64,000 nucleotides of DNA from NCBI GenBank assembly GCA_963781025.1, contig CAWADU010000003.1, positions 1,426,001-1,490,000 of the forward strand. Direction: 5' to 3'. Source of the DNA: Tardibacter sp963781025 (GTDB lineage Bacteria; Pseudomonadota; Alphaproteobacteria; Sphingomonadales; Sphingomonadaceae). Position numbers and translations under genes: made by a program. The notes beneath the pieces were generated by a model. That model saw only the letters and a list, made by a program, of their open reading frames with translations. It had not been told where the DNA came from and searched no databases. Below are positions 53,511 through 62,692 of the stretch, piece after piece. The first letter of the stretch is position 1. Every line of letters starts with the position of its first letter.

Positions 53511-53810
53511 ATGAGTACGACCGTACCAGCCCTTCCCATCGCACGACGCATAAGGGTGACAGGCCTGGTGCAGGGAATAGGATACCGGGCGTGGGCGGTT
53601 CGCACCGCCGAAGACCTGGGCATTGCCGGATGGGCGAGGAACCGGCTCGACGGCAGCGTAGAGATCGTCGCGGTCGGAGAGCCCGGCAAGATCGCCAGAT
53701 TCATCGACGCCTGCCGCAATGGTCCACGAATGGCGCGCGTCGATGACATCGCGACGGAAGCCACGCAGGGGATCGTGCCACGCGGGTTTGCAATAAAACC
53801 AACCGTCTGA
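53511..53810 (+). CDS. acyP: Acylphosphatase
   Basis: 99 residues with the acylphosphatase signature: GLVQGIGYRAWAV with the active-site arginine, and GWARNRLDGSVEIV with the catalytic asparagine. It hydrolyses carboxyl-phosphate bonds such as acetyl phosphate. The frame is open 57 codons upstream, but GAGGAC spacing and family length fix the ATG at 53511. Confidence 0.93.
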   Translation: MSTTVPALPIARRIRVTGLVQGIGYRAWAVRTAEDLGIAGWARNRLDGSVEIVAVGEPGKIARFIDACRNGPRMARVDDIATEATQGIVPRGFAIKPTV

Positions 53811-53833
53811 CTGCCCGTCGCGACCGGATTAAT

Positions 53834-53862
53834 TTGACATGATACAACATACCATTTAACGA
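53834..53862 (+). promoter_or_regulatory. Candidate promoter with overlapping operator for the TonB receptor gene
   Basis: TTGACA at 53834-53839, a 17-base spacer, then a weak -10-like TAACGA. The spacer itself is a partial palindrome (TGATACAACATACCA). That is the kind of AT-rich site used by metal-responsive Fur-family regulators such as Zur, but the match is loose. About 30 bases lie between it and the receptor GTG start. Confidence 0.3.
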
Positions 53863-53890
53863 GCATTCCCTGTAAAAAGGGAGTGCGAAA

Positions 53891-55945
53891 GTGGCGTTCT
53901 TCATCCTGTCCATGGCTGCGGCGGCGGCAGCGGTTCCGGCCTCTACCCAAACGGACGAGCATGGACATGCGGTCCAGTCCGACGCGATCGTCGTGACCGC
54001 GGCCTTCGCGAAGGAGCGCACTGAATCGCTCACGCCCATCAGCGTCCTCACCCAGCAAAACCTTGCCCGCGAATTGCGCTCGACAATTGGCGAAACCCTG
54101 GCGCGACAGCCAGGCGTTTCGGCCACGTCTTTTGGACCCAATGCCTCGCGCCCGATCCTGCGCGGCTTTCAGGGCGAACGCGTGCGCATATTGACCGACG
54201 GCATCGGCAGCTTCGACGTGTCGAATACCAGCGTCGACCATGCGGTCGTCATCAATCCGCTGCTGGCCGACCGGATCGAGGTGGTCAGGGGGCCTTCCTC
54301 GTTACTCTATGGATCATCGGCCATCGGCGGGGTGGTCAATGTGCTGGACAGCCGCATCCCGCGCGTCGTTCCCGACGAGGCCGTGCATATCGACGCGCTC
54401 GCCAGCTATGACTCCGCCGCCGATGACCGTTCGATCGGGAGCACCGTCGATGTGCCGGTCGGCGACAAGCTCGTGCTTCATGCCGACGGGAGTTACGACA
54501 AATCGGGCGATCTGGATATCGCCGGCCATGTGCTATCCCCGGCGCTGCGCGCGCAGGCGATTGCCAGCGGCGACCCGGCTATCGCAGCTTTGGCCGATCT
54601 CAAGGGCAAGCTCCCCAATTCGGCCGCGCGGACATGGACGGCGGGCGCAGGGGCATCGATCATTACCGACACCGGCAACATGGGCTTTGCCGTCAGCCGC
54701 TACGACAGCCTTTATGGCGTGCCGGTGCGCTATTCGCTGACGCCGGGTGTCGCGGCCGAGAAGGTACAGATCGACATGAAGCAATGGCGGGCGGATGCGC
54801 GCGCCGAGGCGCAGTTCAGCGGCGGCTTCTTCGATCGTGTCCGCTTCCGCGCAGGCTATGCCGATTACCAGCACGCCGAGGTCGACGAGGACGGCACGAT
54901 CGGCACGCAATTCTTCGCGCAGGGGTTTGAGGGCCGGGTCGAGCTGGTCCAGGCCAACCATGGCGGCTGGAAGGGCGCGATGGGTACTCAACTCCTCGTG
55001 CGCGACCTGAACATCGTCGGCGACGAGAAATTCCTGCCACGCAACGACACCTCGCAATATGGCCTGTTCACCGTTCAGGACTTCAAGAGCGGGCCGCTGA
55101 AGGCCGAAATCGGCGCGAGGATCGAGCAAAGCAATGTCCATGGCGCGGCTGACACCGATCTCGGCAACCCCGAGCTGAACCGCCATTTCACCACCATCTC
55201 CGCGTCGACCGGCGCAAGCTATGAAGTGATCGACCATTGGCGGATCGGCACCAACTTCACCCGCTCGGCCCGCGCGCCATCGGCCGAAGAACTGTTCGCC
55301 AACGGCCCCCATGCAGGAACTCAGGCGTTCGAGATCGGAGACCCCGGCCTTAAGACCGAAAAAAGCTGGGGCGCCGAGGTTTTCCTGCGGCACGAGAGCG
55401 AGGGCTATTCGGTCGAACTGTCGGCGTTCAAGAGCTGGTTCAGCAACTATATCGACCAGATCGCGACCGGCGCGACGGAAGATGATCTCCCCGTCTATCA
55501 ATACGTCCAGGGCAAGGCGCGCTACGCCGGTTTCGAAGCGCAAGGATCGGCCAAGGTGGCGACTTTCGGCGATTGGGCGCTGTCGGCGGATGCCCTGGCC
55601 GACTATGTCCGCGCGACGCTGGTTGGCGTCGGACCGGCGCCGCGCATTCCGCCGCTGCGTCTGTTGGGCGGTATCGAGCTGAAACAGTCGGATATCTGGG
55701 CGTTGCGTGGCGAGGTCGAACATACGACGCCGCAGGATCGCGTCTCCGCGAACGAGACGCCGTCCGCCGGTTTTACCGTCGTCAACCTGACGGCGCAGTG
55801 GCGGCCGATGGGCGACCGCCTGGCCATCACTCTTGCCGCCAACAACATTTTCGATGTCGAGGCGCGGCGGCATGCGTCCTTCCTGAAGGATTATGCGCCG
55901 CTCGCCGGTCGCGATGTCCGCCTGTCGGTCCGAACGCGGTTCTGA
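53891..55945 (+). CDS. TonB-dependent outer membrane receptor
   Basis: 684 residues: short signal sequence, a His/Asp/Glu-bearing N-terminal segment (DEHGHAVQ), plug domain (about 25-140, with RPILRGFQGERVRILTDGI and DRIEVVRGPSSLLYGSSAIGG), then a 22-stranded barrel ending RLSVRTRF. The start is GTG at 53891 with AGGGAG upstream. The His-containing segment recalls zinc-uptake receptors (ZnuD type), but iron or other substrates are possible. It is preceded by a candidate operator and followed by a hairpin. Confidence 0.92.
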   Translation: MAFFILSMAAAAAAVPASTQTDEHGHAVQSDAIVVTAAFAKERTESLTPISVLTQQNLARELRSTIGETLARQPGVSATSFGPNASRPILRGFQGERVRILTDGIGSFDVSNTSVDHAVVINPLLADRIEVVRGPSSLLYGSSAIGGVVNVLDSRIPRVVPDEAVHIDALASYDSAADDRSIGSTVDVPVGDKLVLHADGSYDKSGDLDIAGHVLSPALRAQAIASGDPAIAALADLKGKLPNSAARTWTAGAGASIITDTGNMGFAVSRYDSLYGVPVRYSLTPGVAAEKVQIDMKQWRADARAEAQFSGGFFDRVRFRAGYADYQHAEVDEDGTIGTQFFAQGFEGRVELVQANHGGWKGAMGTQLLVRDLNIVGDEKFLPRNDTSQYGLFTVQDFKSGPLKAEIGARIEQSNVHGAADTDLGNPELNRHFTTISASTGASYEVIDHWRIGTNFTRSARAPSAEELFANGPHAGTQAFEIGDPGLKTEKSWGAEVFLRHESEGYSVELSAFKSWFSNYIDQIATGATEDDLPVYQYVQGKARYAGFEAQGSAKVATFGDWALSADALADYVRATLVGVGPAPRIPPLRLLGGIELKQSDIWALRGEVEHTTPQDRVSANETPSAGFTVVNLTAQWRPMGDRLAITLAANNIFDVEARRHASFLKDYAPLAGRDVRLSVRTRF

Positions 55946-55963
55946 TCTCCCCCGGCGGGGAGA
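55946..55963 (+). terminator. GC hairpin after the TonB receptor gene
   Basis: TCTCCCC-CGGC-GGGGAGA, seven-base stem and four-base loop, directly after the stop codon. No T tract follows, so it may act as a transcription pause or an mRNA 3' end rather than a full terminator. Confidence 0.55.
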
Positions 55964-56020
55964 GGGCCTCAGGCACCAGTCACTTGATCTTAATCCGCGC
56001 CGGGTAGATGATCGGGCAAG

Positions 56021-57523
56021 ATGACCGTCGATCCGAACATCGTCTCACCCGATCCCCTTCCGGCCCAGTCCTTCACCAATGCCGCCGAGGCCGTCGAGCG
56101 GATACAGGCGATATATGACCGAAGCACCGGTTTCCTGCGCGATCATTTCGAAGCGCATCTGCGTGGCGTGCACCCGGGCGCCCATGTGCGCGCGACCTAT
56201 CCCTATGTCCGCATCGCCACCGGGACCCATGCGCGTGTCGATTTGCGGCTGTCCTACGGCTTTGTGTCGGGGCCGGGCGTCTATCAGACCAGCATCACGC
56301 GGCCAGACCTGTTTCGCGGCTATCTGAACGAACAGATCGATCTGCTGATCCAAAATCACGGCGTGCCGGTGGAAGTCGGCGTTTCGGACGAACCGATCCC
56401 GATCCATTTCGCCTATGCGCGCGACATCAATCTGGAAACCGTCGCGCTGCGCGGCGCCATGGCCAGCAACGGCCCGCCGCTGCGCGACCTGTTCGACGTG
56501 CCCGACCTCGCGGCAATGGATGACGCCATCGTCAACGGAACCCATGTGCCCGCGCCGGGCGGGCCGCAGCCGCTCGCGATGTTCCGGGCGGCGCGGGTGG
56601 ATTATTCGCTCCACCGCCTGATCCACTACACCGGCACGCATCCCGAACATTTCCAGAATTTCGTCGTCTTCACCAATTACCAGTTCTACATCGACGCCTT
56701 CATCCGCACGGCGAAGGCGCGGATGGCCGCAGGCGATCCGACCTACGACCTCTTTGTCGAACCCGGCAACATGGTCACCAGAAACGCCCGCTTCGGCGCG
56801 GCGGAGCCCGAGGGCGTCGTTTCCGACCGCCTCCCGCAAATGCCTGCCTATCATCTCGTCGCGCCCGACCTGGGCGGGATCACGATGATCAACATCGGCA
56901 CCGGTCCGTCGAACGCGCGCAACGTCACCGATCATGTCGCCGTGCTGCGGCCCCACGCCTGGCTGATGCTGGGCCACTGCGCAGGCCTCAGAAACACGCA
57001 GAAGCTGGGCGATTACGTGTTGGCCCATGGCTATGTGCGCGAAGACCATGTGCTGGACGACGACCTGCCGCTGTGGGTGCCGATCCCGGCGCTTGCCGAA
57101 ATCCAGGTTGCACTTGAACAGGCGGTCGGCGAAATCACCGGCCTTGAAGGCTATGACCTGAAGCGCGTGATGCGCACCGGCACCGTCGCAAGCGTGGACA
57201 ACCGCAACTGGGAATTGTCGGACCATGCGGCGATCATCCGGCGGCTGTCGCAATCGCGCGCGGTTGCGCTCGATATGGAATCGGCGGCGATCGCGGCCAA
57301 CGGTTTCCGTTTCCGCGTGCCCTATGGAACCCTGCTCTGCATTTCGGACAAGCCGCTGCACGGCGAGATAAAGCTCGCCGGGATGGCCGGTGAATTTTAT
57401 CGGCAGCGCGTCGCCCAGCATCTTGAGATCGGGCTGCGGGCGCTGGAAAAGCTGAAAACGCAGGAACGCGAACGGCTGCATTCGCGCAAGCTCCGAAGCT
57501 TTGCCGAAGTGGCGTTCCAATAG
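56021..57523 (+). CDS. amn: AMP nucleosidase
   Basis: 500 residues with the AMP nucleosidase N-terminal domain and a nucleoside phosphorylase-type C-terminal domain, including GTGPSNARNVTDHVAVLRPHAW (about 307-328) and the active-site DMESAAIAANGFRFRVPYGT. It cleaves AMP to adenine and ribose 5-phosphate, adjusting adenine nucleotide levels. glpK follows after 4 bases, so both may be co-transcribed. Confidence 0.95.
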   Translation: MTVDPNIVSPDPLPAQSFTNAAEAVERIQAIYDRSTGFLRDHFEAHLRGVHPGAHVRATYPYVRIATGTHARVDLRLSYGFVSGPGVYQTSITRPDLFRGYLNEQIDLLIQNHGVPVEVGVSDEPIPIHFAYARDINLETVALRGAMASNGPPLRDLFDVPDLAAMDDAIVNGTHVPAPGGPQPLAMFRAARVDYSLHRLIHYTGTHPEHFQNFVVFTNYQFYIDAFIRTAKARMAAGDPTYDLFVEPGNMVTRNARFGAAEPEGVVSDRLPQMPAYHLVAPDLGGITMINIGTGPSNARNVTDHVAVLRPHAWLMLGHCAGLRNTQKLGDYVLAHGYVREDHVLDDDLPLWVPIPALAEIQVALEQAVGEITGLEGYDLKRVMRTGTVASVDNRNWELSDHAAIIRRLSQSRAVALDMESAAIAANGFRFRVPYGTLLCISDKPLHGEIKLAGMAGEFYRQRVAQHLEIGLRALEKLKTQERERLHSRKLRSFAEVAFQ

Positions 57524-57527
57524 CGCC

Positions 57528-59015
57528 ATGGCCACGGCCAAACGCCTTGTCGCCGCGATCGACCAGGGCACTACATCGTCCCGCTGCATTTTGTTCGACG
57601 AAAATGCCCAAATCGCCGCCGTCGCCCAGAAGGAACACCGGCAAATCTTCCCCCGACCCGGTTGGGTGGAACACGATCCGGCGGAAATCTGGGACAATGT
57701 CCGCGATTGCGTGCATGTCGCGCTGGCCCGTGCGGAAATCAGCCGCCACGACCTTGTCGGCATCGGCATCACCAATCAGCGCGAAACCTGTGTCGTCTGG
57801 GACCGCGCGACCGGCAAGCCGATCCACAATGCCATCGTCTGGCAGGATACGCGCACCGAACCCTTGCTTGCCCAAATGGCCGGGGCGGAAGGCCGTGACC
57901 GCTTTCGGGGGGCGACCGGCCTGCCCCTTGCCAGCTATTTCTCGGCAGCCAAGATCGCCTGGCTACTCGATCATGTCGAAGGGGCGCGAGACGCCGCCAA
58001 CGCCGGGAAACTGGCGGCAGGCACCATGGACAGTTGGCTGATCTGGAACCTGACCGGCCGGCACATCACCGACATCACCAATGCGCATCGCACGCAACTG
58101 GTGAACCTCGCGACGCAGCAATGGGACGACACCCTCCTCGACGCATTTGATGTGCCGCGCGCGGTGTTGCCCGAAATCGCCTCCTCGTCGGAAGTCTATG
58201 CCGACGCCCGCGACTCCCTGCGGACCGTGCCCGTGGCAGGCGCGCTGGGGGACCAGCAGGCGGCGCTCGTCGGACAAGGCTGTCTTTCGGCGGGCCAGGC
58301 CAAATGCACCTATGGCACCGGCAATTTCCTGCTCGTCAACACCGGCGGGAAACCCGTCCAGTCCCGGCACGGCCTTGTGACCACGATCGCTTACCGGTTT
58401 GGTGACGCGCCCCCGGCCTTCGCGCTTGAAGGGTCGGTCGCGGTGACCGGCTCGCTGATCCAGTGGCTGAGGGACAATCTGGGAATCATCGCCACCGCCG
58501 CCGAGGTCGAAACGCTGGCGGCATCGGTCACGGATTCGGGCGGCGCGGTCATCGTACCCGCTTTTTCCGGCCTGTTCGCACCGCATTGGCGGCCCGACGC
58601 AAGGGGCCTGATCGCGGGCCTGACCGGCTATGTCACCAAGGCCCACCTCGCCCGCGCCGCGCTGGAGGCCGTCGCCTGCCAGACCGCGGACCTTGTCGCG
58701 GCCGTGTCGGCCGACACCGGCGCGCCCTTTGCCGAATTGCGTGTGGACGGCGGCATGACCGCCAATGCGCTGCTGATGCAGATCCAGGCCGATCTTCTCA
58801 ACGTGCCGGTCGTGCGCCCGTCGTTGATCGAAACCACCTGCTTCGGCGCGGCCTATGTCGCGGGAATCGCGACCGGTTTCTGGGATCGCGAAACCACGCC
58901 AGAAAGCCTCGTCCATCCCGATCGCCGATGGGAACCGCAGCAGTCGGACAACTGGCGTGAGGCAATAATGCAACAATGGAACAAGGCCGTTTCGCGAGCT
59001 GTGGACTGGGCCTGA
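57528..59015 (+). CDS. glpK: Glycerol kinase
   Basis: 495 residues of the FGGY kinase family: DQGTTSSRCILFD (ATP site, about residue 9), WQDTRTEP, GDQQAALVGQGC and DGGMTANALLMQIQAD. It phosphorylates glycerol. The ATG at 57528 fits the family; the open frame extends back inside amn to 57501. No glpF or glpD is adjacent. Confidence 0.96.
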   Translation: MATAKRLVAAIDQGTTSSRCILFDENAQIAAVAQKEHRQIFPRPGWVEHDPAEIWDNVRDCVHVALARAEISRHDLVGIGITNQRETCVVWDRATGKPIHNAIVWQDTRTEPLLAQMAGAEGRDRFRGATGLPLASYFSAAKIAWLLDHVEGARDAANAGKLAAGTMDSWLIWNLTGRHITDITNAHRTQLVNLATQQWDDTLLDAFDVPRAVLPEIASSSEVYADARDSLRTVPVAGALGDQQAALVGQGCLSAGQAKCTYGTGNFLLVNTGGKPVQSRHGLVTTIAYRFGDAPPAFALEGSVAVTGSLIQWLRDNLGIIATAAEVETLAASVTDSGGAVIVPAFSGLFAPHWRPDARGLIAGLTGYVTKAHLARAALEAVACQTADLVAAVSADTGAPFAELRVDGGMTANALLMQIQADLLNVPVVRPSLIETTCFGAAYVAGIATGFWDRETTPESLVHPDRRWEPQQSDNWREAIMQQWNKAVSRAVDWA

Positions 59016-59073
59016 CCGAACCCTGTGAATTGCTTGCGGTAAATCGGTCACAGGCGTAGTGCTTGGCTATGTT

Positions 59074-59502
59074 ATGTTGACACAGCGTTCCCGCTATGCG
59101 TTGCGCGCACTTCTGACGATGGCAAGGGCCGACAGCACCGTGCCCCTTTCCATGAATGCCATTGCGGCGGACGCATGCGTGCCGCGCAAGTTCCTCGAGA
59201 TCATCCTCACCGAGCTGAAGCAGGCGGGCCTGGTGATAAGCTTTCGCGGCAAAGCGGGCGGGTTCCGCCTAGCCAAACCCGCTCATCTGATATCCTTCGG
59301 CGATGTCATCCGCACCATCGAGGGACCGCTCGCGCTGGTGCCCTGCGTCAGCCGCACCGCCTACCGGCGATGCAAGGACTGCAAGGACGAAGCGACCTGC
59401 GCCATCCGCCGGGCGATGATGGTCGTGCGTGATGACACCGCCCGCATTCTCGACGGAACCAGCCTTGCCGACGCCATCGCCGAGGAGCGGGTCGCGGCCT
59501 GA
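59074..59502 (+). CDS. Rrf2 family transcription regulator, probable Fe-S sensor
   Basis: 142 residues with the Rrf2 winged helix (MLTQRSRYALRALLTMA...PRKFLEIILTELKQAGLVIS) and three clustered cysteines (CVSRTAYRRCKDCKDEATC) that match the Fe-S ligand area of IscR/NsrR-type regulators. It would sense iron-sulfur status, nitric oxide or redox. Start ATG 59074 is preferred over GTG 59059. A CCTGTGA/TCACAGG inverted pair lies upstream (59022-59054). The target genes are unknown. Confidence 0.9.
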   Translation: MLTQRSRYALRALLTMARADSTVPLSMNAIAADACVPRKFLEIILTELKQAGLVISFRGKAGGFRLAKPAHLISFGDVIRTIEGPLALVPCVSRTAYRRCKDCKDEATCAIRRAMMVVRDDTARILDGTSLADAIAEERVAA

Positions 59503-59509
59503 CCGGCAA

Positions 59510-59932
59510 TCACGGACGCTTTTTCAGTTCATCCCTGATTTCGCGCAGCAGCAGCACGTCTTCGGTCGTGGCCGCGTCCGGCTTTTTGTCGATCAGTTTG
59601 TTGGCAAGCTTCACCAGAAGGAAAATGATGAAGGCGAGGATGACGAAATTCACCGCCTGGGTGATGAATTCGCCATAACCCAGCAGCGGCACGCCGGCCT
59701 TTTTCAGCGCGGCATAGTCGGCCTGCGAGCCGCTATACGTCGCTGGAACGGGCCCCAGCAAAAGGAAATAGCTGGAGAAGTTGAGGCCGCCGAAGACCTT
59801 GCCGACGACCGGCATGATGACGTCTTCGGTCAAGGATGTGACGATCTTGCCGAATGCGCCGCCGATAATGACGGCGACCGCCAGATCCATCACGTTGCCG
59901 CGTGCAATGAACGCCTTGAATTCACTGAGCAT
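59510..59932 (-). CDS. mscL: Large-conductance mechanosensitive channel
   Basis: 140 residues, the MscL fold: LSEFKAFIARGNVMDLAVAV start, first pore helix AVAVIIGGAFGKIVTSLT, second helix (VNFVILAFIIFLLVKLAN) and a charged cytoplasmic end. It opens on membrane tension to release solutes during osmotic downshock. It converges with the Rrf2 gene with a 7-base gap. Confidence 0.96.
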   Translation of the reverse strand: MLSEFKAFIARGNVMDLAVAVIIGGAFGKIVTSLTEDVIMPVVGKVFGGLNFSSYFLLLGPVPATYSGSQADYAALKKAGVPLLGYGEFITQAVNFVILAFIIFLLVKLANKLIDKKPDAATTEDVLLLREIRDELKKRP

Positions 59933-60064
59933 CTACATCCCCTTGAATTTCTCTGCCGTGAACGAAACGGCTTTCGTCCCCAAATGCAACTACTAACGTG
60001 ATTGCCGATGCAACAGCGCCCGGATAGAAACGTTCCATTACGGCACCAGCTGAAAGGCTATTTC

Positions 60065-60658
60065 ATGCGCGTCCGACGTCTTCTCAACCTGCTTTCTCCC
60101 GCCATGCTGGCGCTTTGGCTGACGGCGTGCGGCATCAATACCATTCCCACGGCCGAGGAAAATGCCAAGGCCAAATGGGCGGACGTGCAGAACCAGTATC
60201 AGCGCCGCACCGATCTGGTGCCCAATCTGGTGGCGACGGTGAAGGGCTATGCCAAGCAGGAACGCGACGTGCTCGTGGAGGTGACGAACGCTCGCGCTCG
60301 CGCGACATCGGTGAATGTTTCACCCGAACAGCTTTCTAATCCGCAGGCGGTGCAGCAGTTCGAACAGGTGCAAGGCGCGCTCAGCCAGTCGCTCGGCCGT
60401 TTGCTGCTGGTCGTCGAACGCTATCCCGATCTCAAATCGAATCAGAACTTCCTCGCGCTTCAAAGCCAGATCGAAGGCACCGAAAACCGCATCGCCATCG
60501 CGCGGTCCGACTACAACAAGGCGGTGCAGTCTTATAACACCGAAATCCGGACCTTCCCCTCCATCGTCGGGGCCAAGCTCATCTATGGCGCAAAACCGAT
60601 GGTGCCATTTCGGGCGACGTCGCCGGGGGCCGAACAAGCGCCGCAGGTCCAATTTTGA
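60065..60658 (+). CDS. LemA family lipoprotein
   Basis: About 197 residues. Lipobox LTAC at about residues 19-22 with a signal helix before it, then the LemA helical bundle (AKWADVQNQYQRRTDLVPNL; FLALQSQIEGTENRIAIARSDYNKAVQSYNTEIR). LemA proteins are membrane-anchored, and this set (LemA followed by TPM proteins) recurs in many bacteria. It shares 4 bases with the following TPM gene. Exact role unknown. Confidence 0.92.
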   Translation: MRVRRLLNLLSPAMLALWLTACGINTIPTAEENAKAKWADVQNQYQRRTDLVPNLVATVKGYAKQERDVLVEVTNARARATSVNVSPEQLSNPQAVQQFEQVQGALSQSLGRLLLVVERYPDLKSNQNFLALQSQIEGTENRIAIARSDYNKAVQSYNTEIRTFPSIVGAKLIYGAKPMVPFRATSPGAEQAPQVQF

Positions 60659-61458
60659 CCAGGCTGTTTCGCCCGCTGCTGGCTGCGCTGTTGGTCTGCC
60701 TGTGGGTTGGACCGGCAGCAGCGGCGCCCAGCTTCCCGCCCCTGACCGGACGCGTCGTCGACGCCGCCAACCTGCTGCAGCCCGCCGACGAACAGGCTCT
60801 GACGGCAAAACTGGACGCGCTGGAGAAATCGACCGGCCGCCAGTTGGTGGTCGCAACCATTCCCGATCTTCAGGGCAATGAGATCGAGGATTACGGCTAT
60901 CAGCTTGGCCGCACCTGGGCGATCGGCAGGAAGGACAAGAACGACGGCGCGCTGTTGATCGTCGCGCCCAAGGAACGCAAGGTCCGGGTCGAGGTCGGCT
61001 ACGGGCTTGAGCCGATCCTGACGGACGCCTTGTCGAGCGTCATCATTCAGGAGAAAATCCTGCCCGCGTTCCGCCAGGGCGACAGGGCGAAAGGCATTGT
61101 CCAGGGCGCCGATGCGCTGATCGCCCAACTCCAGCTCCCCGATGAAGAGGCCAAGGCGCAGAATGTCGAGGCCGCCCGGCTGCTGGCGGAACGAAAAAAG
61201 CAGGGCATCGGCCCGGCCGGTATTTTCTGGATCATCGTCGTCGTCATGATTCTGATCGTCATGTTTGCCCACCGGAGAGCCGGTCGCCGGTTCCGGGGCG
61301 GGCGAGCCCCTGTCGTGATCTGGGGACCGGGCCTCGGAGGCTGGGGCGGCGGTTCCAGCGGAGGCGGTGGTTTCGGCGGCGGCGGCTTTGGCGGAGGAGG
61401 AGGCTTTTCCGGCGGCGGCGGTTCGTTTGGGGGCGGAGGCGCGTCGGGAGGATGGTGA
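60655..61458 (+). CDS. TPM-domain membrane protein with glycine-rich tail
   Basis: 267 residues: Sec signal, a TPM domain (about 25-150; LTGRVVDAANLLQPADEQAL start, EVGYGLEPILTDALSS), one membrane helix (about 185-205, FWIIVVVMILIVM) and a long glycine-rich low-complexity end. Related to YgcG; TPM domains have a phosphatase-like or photosystem-assembly fold. The tail suggests surface or membrane tethering. It is coupled to lemA and the next TPM gene. Confidence 0.9.
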   Translation: MTRLFRPLLAALLVCLWVGPAAAAPSFPPLTGRVVDAANLLQPADEQALTAKLDALEKSTGRQLVVATIPDLQGNEIEDYGYQLGRTWAIGRKDKNDGALLIVAPKERKVRVEVGYGLEPILTDALSSVIIQEKILPAFRQGDRAKGIVQGADALIAQLQLPDEEAKAQNVEAARLLAERKKQGIGPAGIFWIIVVVMILIVMFAHRRAGRRFRGGRAPVVIWGPGLGGWGGGSSGGGGFGGGGFGGGGGFSGGGGSFGGGGASGGW

Positions 61459-62135
61459 TGACCAAAATCAGCGCCGAAGACCACACCCGAGTCAGCGCCG
61501 CCGTCCGCGAGGCGGAACTGAGCACGAGCGGCGAAATCGTCATCATAGTCGCGCGGCGGAGCGATACCTATCGCGACGTGGTGTTCGCCTGGGCGCTGCT
61601 CGCTGTCTTCCTCACGCTAGCGGTGCTGGCGAGCGTGCCCGCCCACTGGATCGAGCTGTTGCGCAGTGCGGCGCTTGGCTGGCAATTGCGGATCGACCAC
61701 CACGAGCTTTTCCTAGCCCTGCTGGCGTTGCTGGCGGTCAAGTTCGCGGTGGCCTTCTTCATCGTCAGCCTTTGGCCTGTCCGCCTGGCGCTGACTCCGC
61801 GTCGGGTGAAAGCGATCCGGGCGCGGGCGCGCGCGATCGATTATTTTCACGTCGGCGCCGAACGGCGCACCAAAGGCCGCACCGCCGTCCTCCTCTATGT
61901 CTCGCTGGACGAACGAAAGGTGGAGATCGTCGCGGATAGCGCCATCCACTCACGCGTGTCGCCGGAAAGCTGGGGCCATGCCGCCGCATCGCTTGCCGAC
62001 GCAATGCGCGATGGCCGGCCCGGCGATGGAATGGTCGATGCCATCGGTCAGATCGGCGCGCTGCTTGCCCGGCATTTTCCGCCTGTCGGCGACAACCCCA
62101 ATGAGCTGCCCGACGGTCTGATTGAAGTGGACTGA
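61458..62135 (+). CDS. Second TPM-domain membrane protein
   Basis: 225 residues (ATG 61458 overlapping the previous stop as TGATG; GGGAGG upstream). A TPM domain is split around two membrane segments (FAWALLAVFLTLAVLASV; LALLALLAVKFAVAFFIVSLW), with FHVGAERRTKGRTAVLLYVS and ERKVEIVADSAI in the C-terminal part. It pairs with the upstream TPM protein and LemA, probably as one envelope complex. Confidence 0.85.
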   Translation: MTKISAEDHTRVSAAVREAELSTSGEIVIIVARRSDTYRDVVFAWALLAVFLTLAVLASVPAHWIELLRSAALGWQLRIDHHELFLALLALLAVKFAVAFFIVSLWPVRLALTPRRVKAIRARARAIDYFHVGAERRTKGRTAVLLYVSLDERKVEIVADSAIHSRVSPESWGHAAASLADAMRDGRPGDGMVDAIGQIGALLARHFPPVGDNPNELPDGLIEVD

Positions 62136-62137
62136 CA

Positions 62138-62647
62138 TTGACTGCAAAGACCGTCTGGACTGGTCGTTTTCTCGAAACGCGCGTCGATGGCACATGGGAA
62201 TATGTCGCTCGCACCCGTTCGATAGCCGCGGCCGTGATCCTCGCGATCGAGGACGGCCATGTGTTGCTGATCGAGCAGTACCGCGTTCCGCTGGGACGCA
62301 ATTGCGTCGAATTGCCGGCGGGGCTGGTCGGGGATGAGACGGCCGGTGAAAGCATCGCAACATCGGCGGCGCGCGAGCTGGAGGAAGAAACCGGATACCG
62401 CGCGTCGGAGATCGAGATCATCGGCGAATTCGCGTCTTCTCCCGGCATGACGTCGGAGACCTTCCATCTCGTGCGCGCGACCGGGCTGCAAAAGACGGGC
62501 GACGGCGGCGGGGTTGAGGGGGAGAACATCGTCGTTCACCGCGTCGCGTTGGCGGACGTGCCTGCCCTGATCGCCACGAAACGCGCCGAAGGCTGCGCTG
62601 TGGATGCGAAACTTTTGCCGCTGCTGGGTTTGCTGTCGCGCGAATAG
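62138..62647 (+). CDS. Nudix hydrolase, probable ADP-ribose pyrophosphatase
   Basis: 169 residues, start TTG at 62138. Nudix box GDETAGESIATSAARELEEE then TGY at about residues 68-90, preceded by EQYRVPLGRNCVELPAGLV, the layout of ADP-ribose pyrophosphatases of the NudF type. It hydrolyses ADP-ribose or a related nucleotide sugar. It follows the TPM genes with a 2-base gap. Confidence 0.9.
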   Translation: MTAKTVWTGRFLETRVDGTWEYVARTRSIAAAVILAIEDGHVLLIEQYRVPLGRNCVELPAGLVGDETAGESIATSAARELEEETGYRASEIEIIGEFASSPGMTSETFHLVRATGLQKTGDGGGVEGENIVVHRVALADVPALIATKRAEGCAVDAKLLPLLGLLSRE

Positions 62648-62692
62648 CTCGCCCGGCACCCTTTCGAACTCGTCGGGAGCCGTGCATCTGTT

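Noticed and set aside
54533..55873. 446-residue antisense frame inside the TonB receptor
   Set aside because: Shadow frame of a well-matched receptor gene.
59022..59054. CCTGTGA/TCACAGG inverted pair before the Rrf2 gene
   Set aside because: Nineteen-base spacing and short arms; too weak to call a site, though self-regulation is possible.
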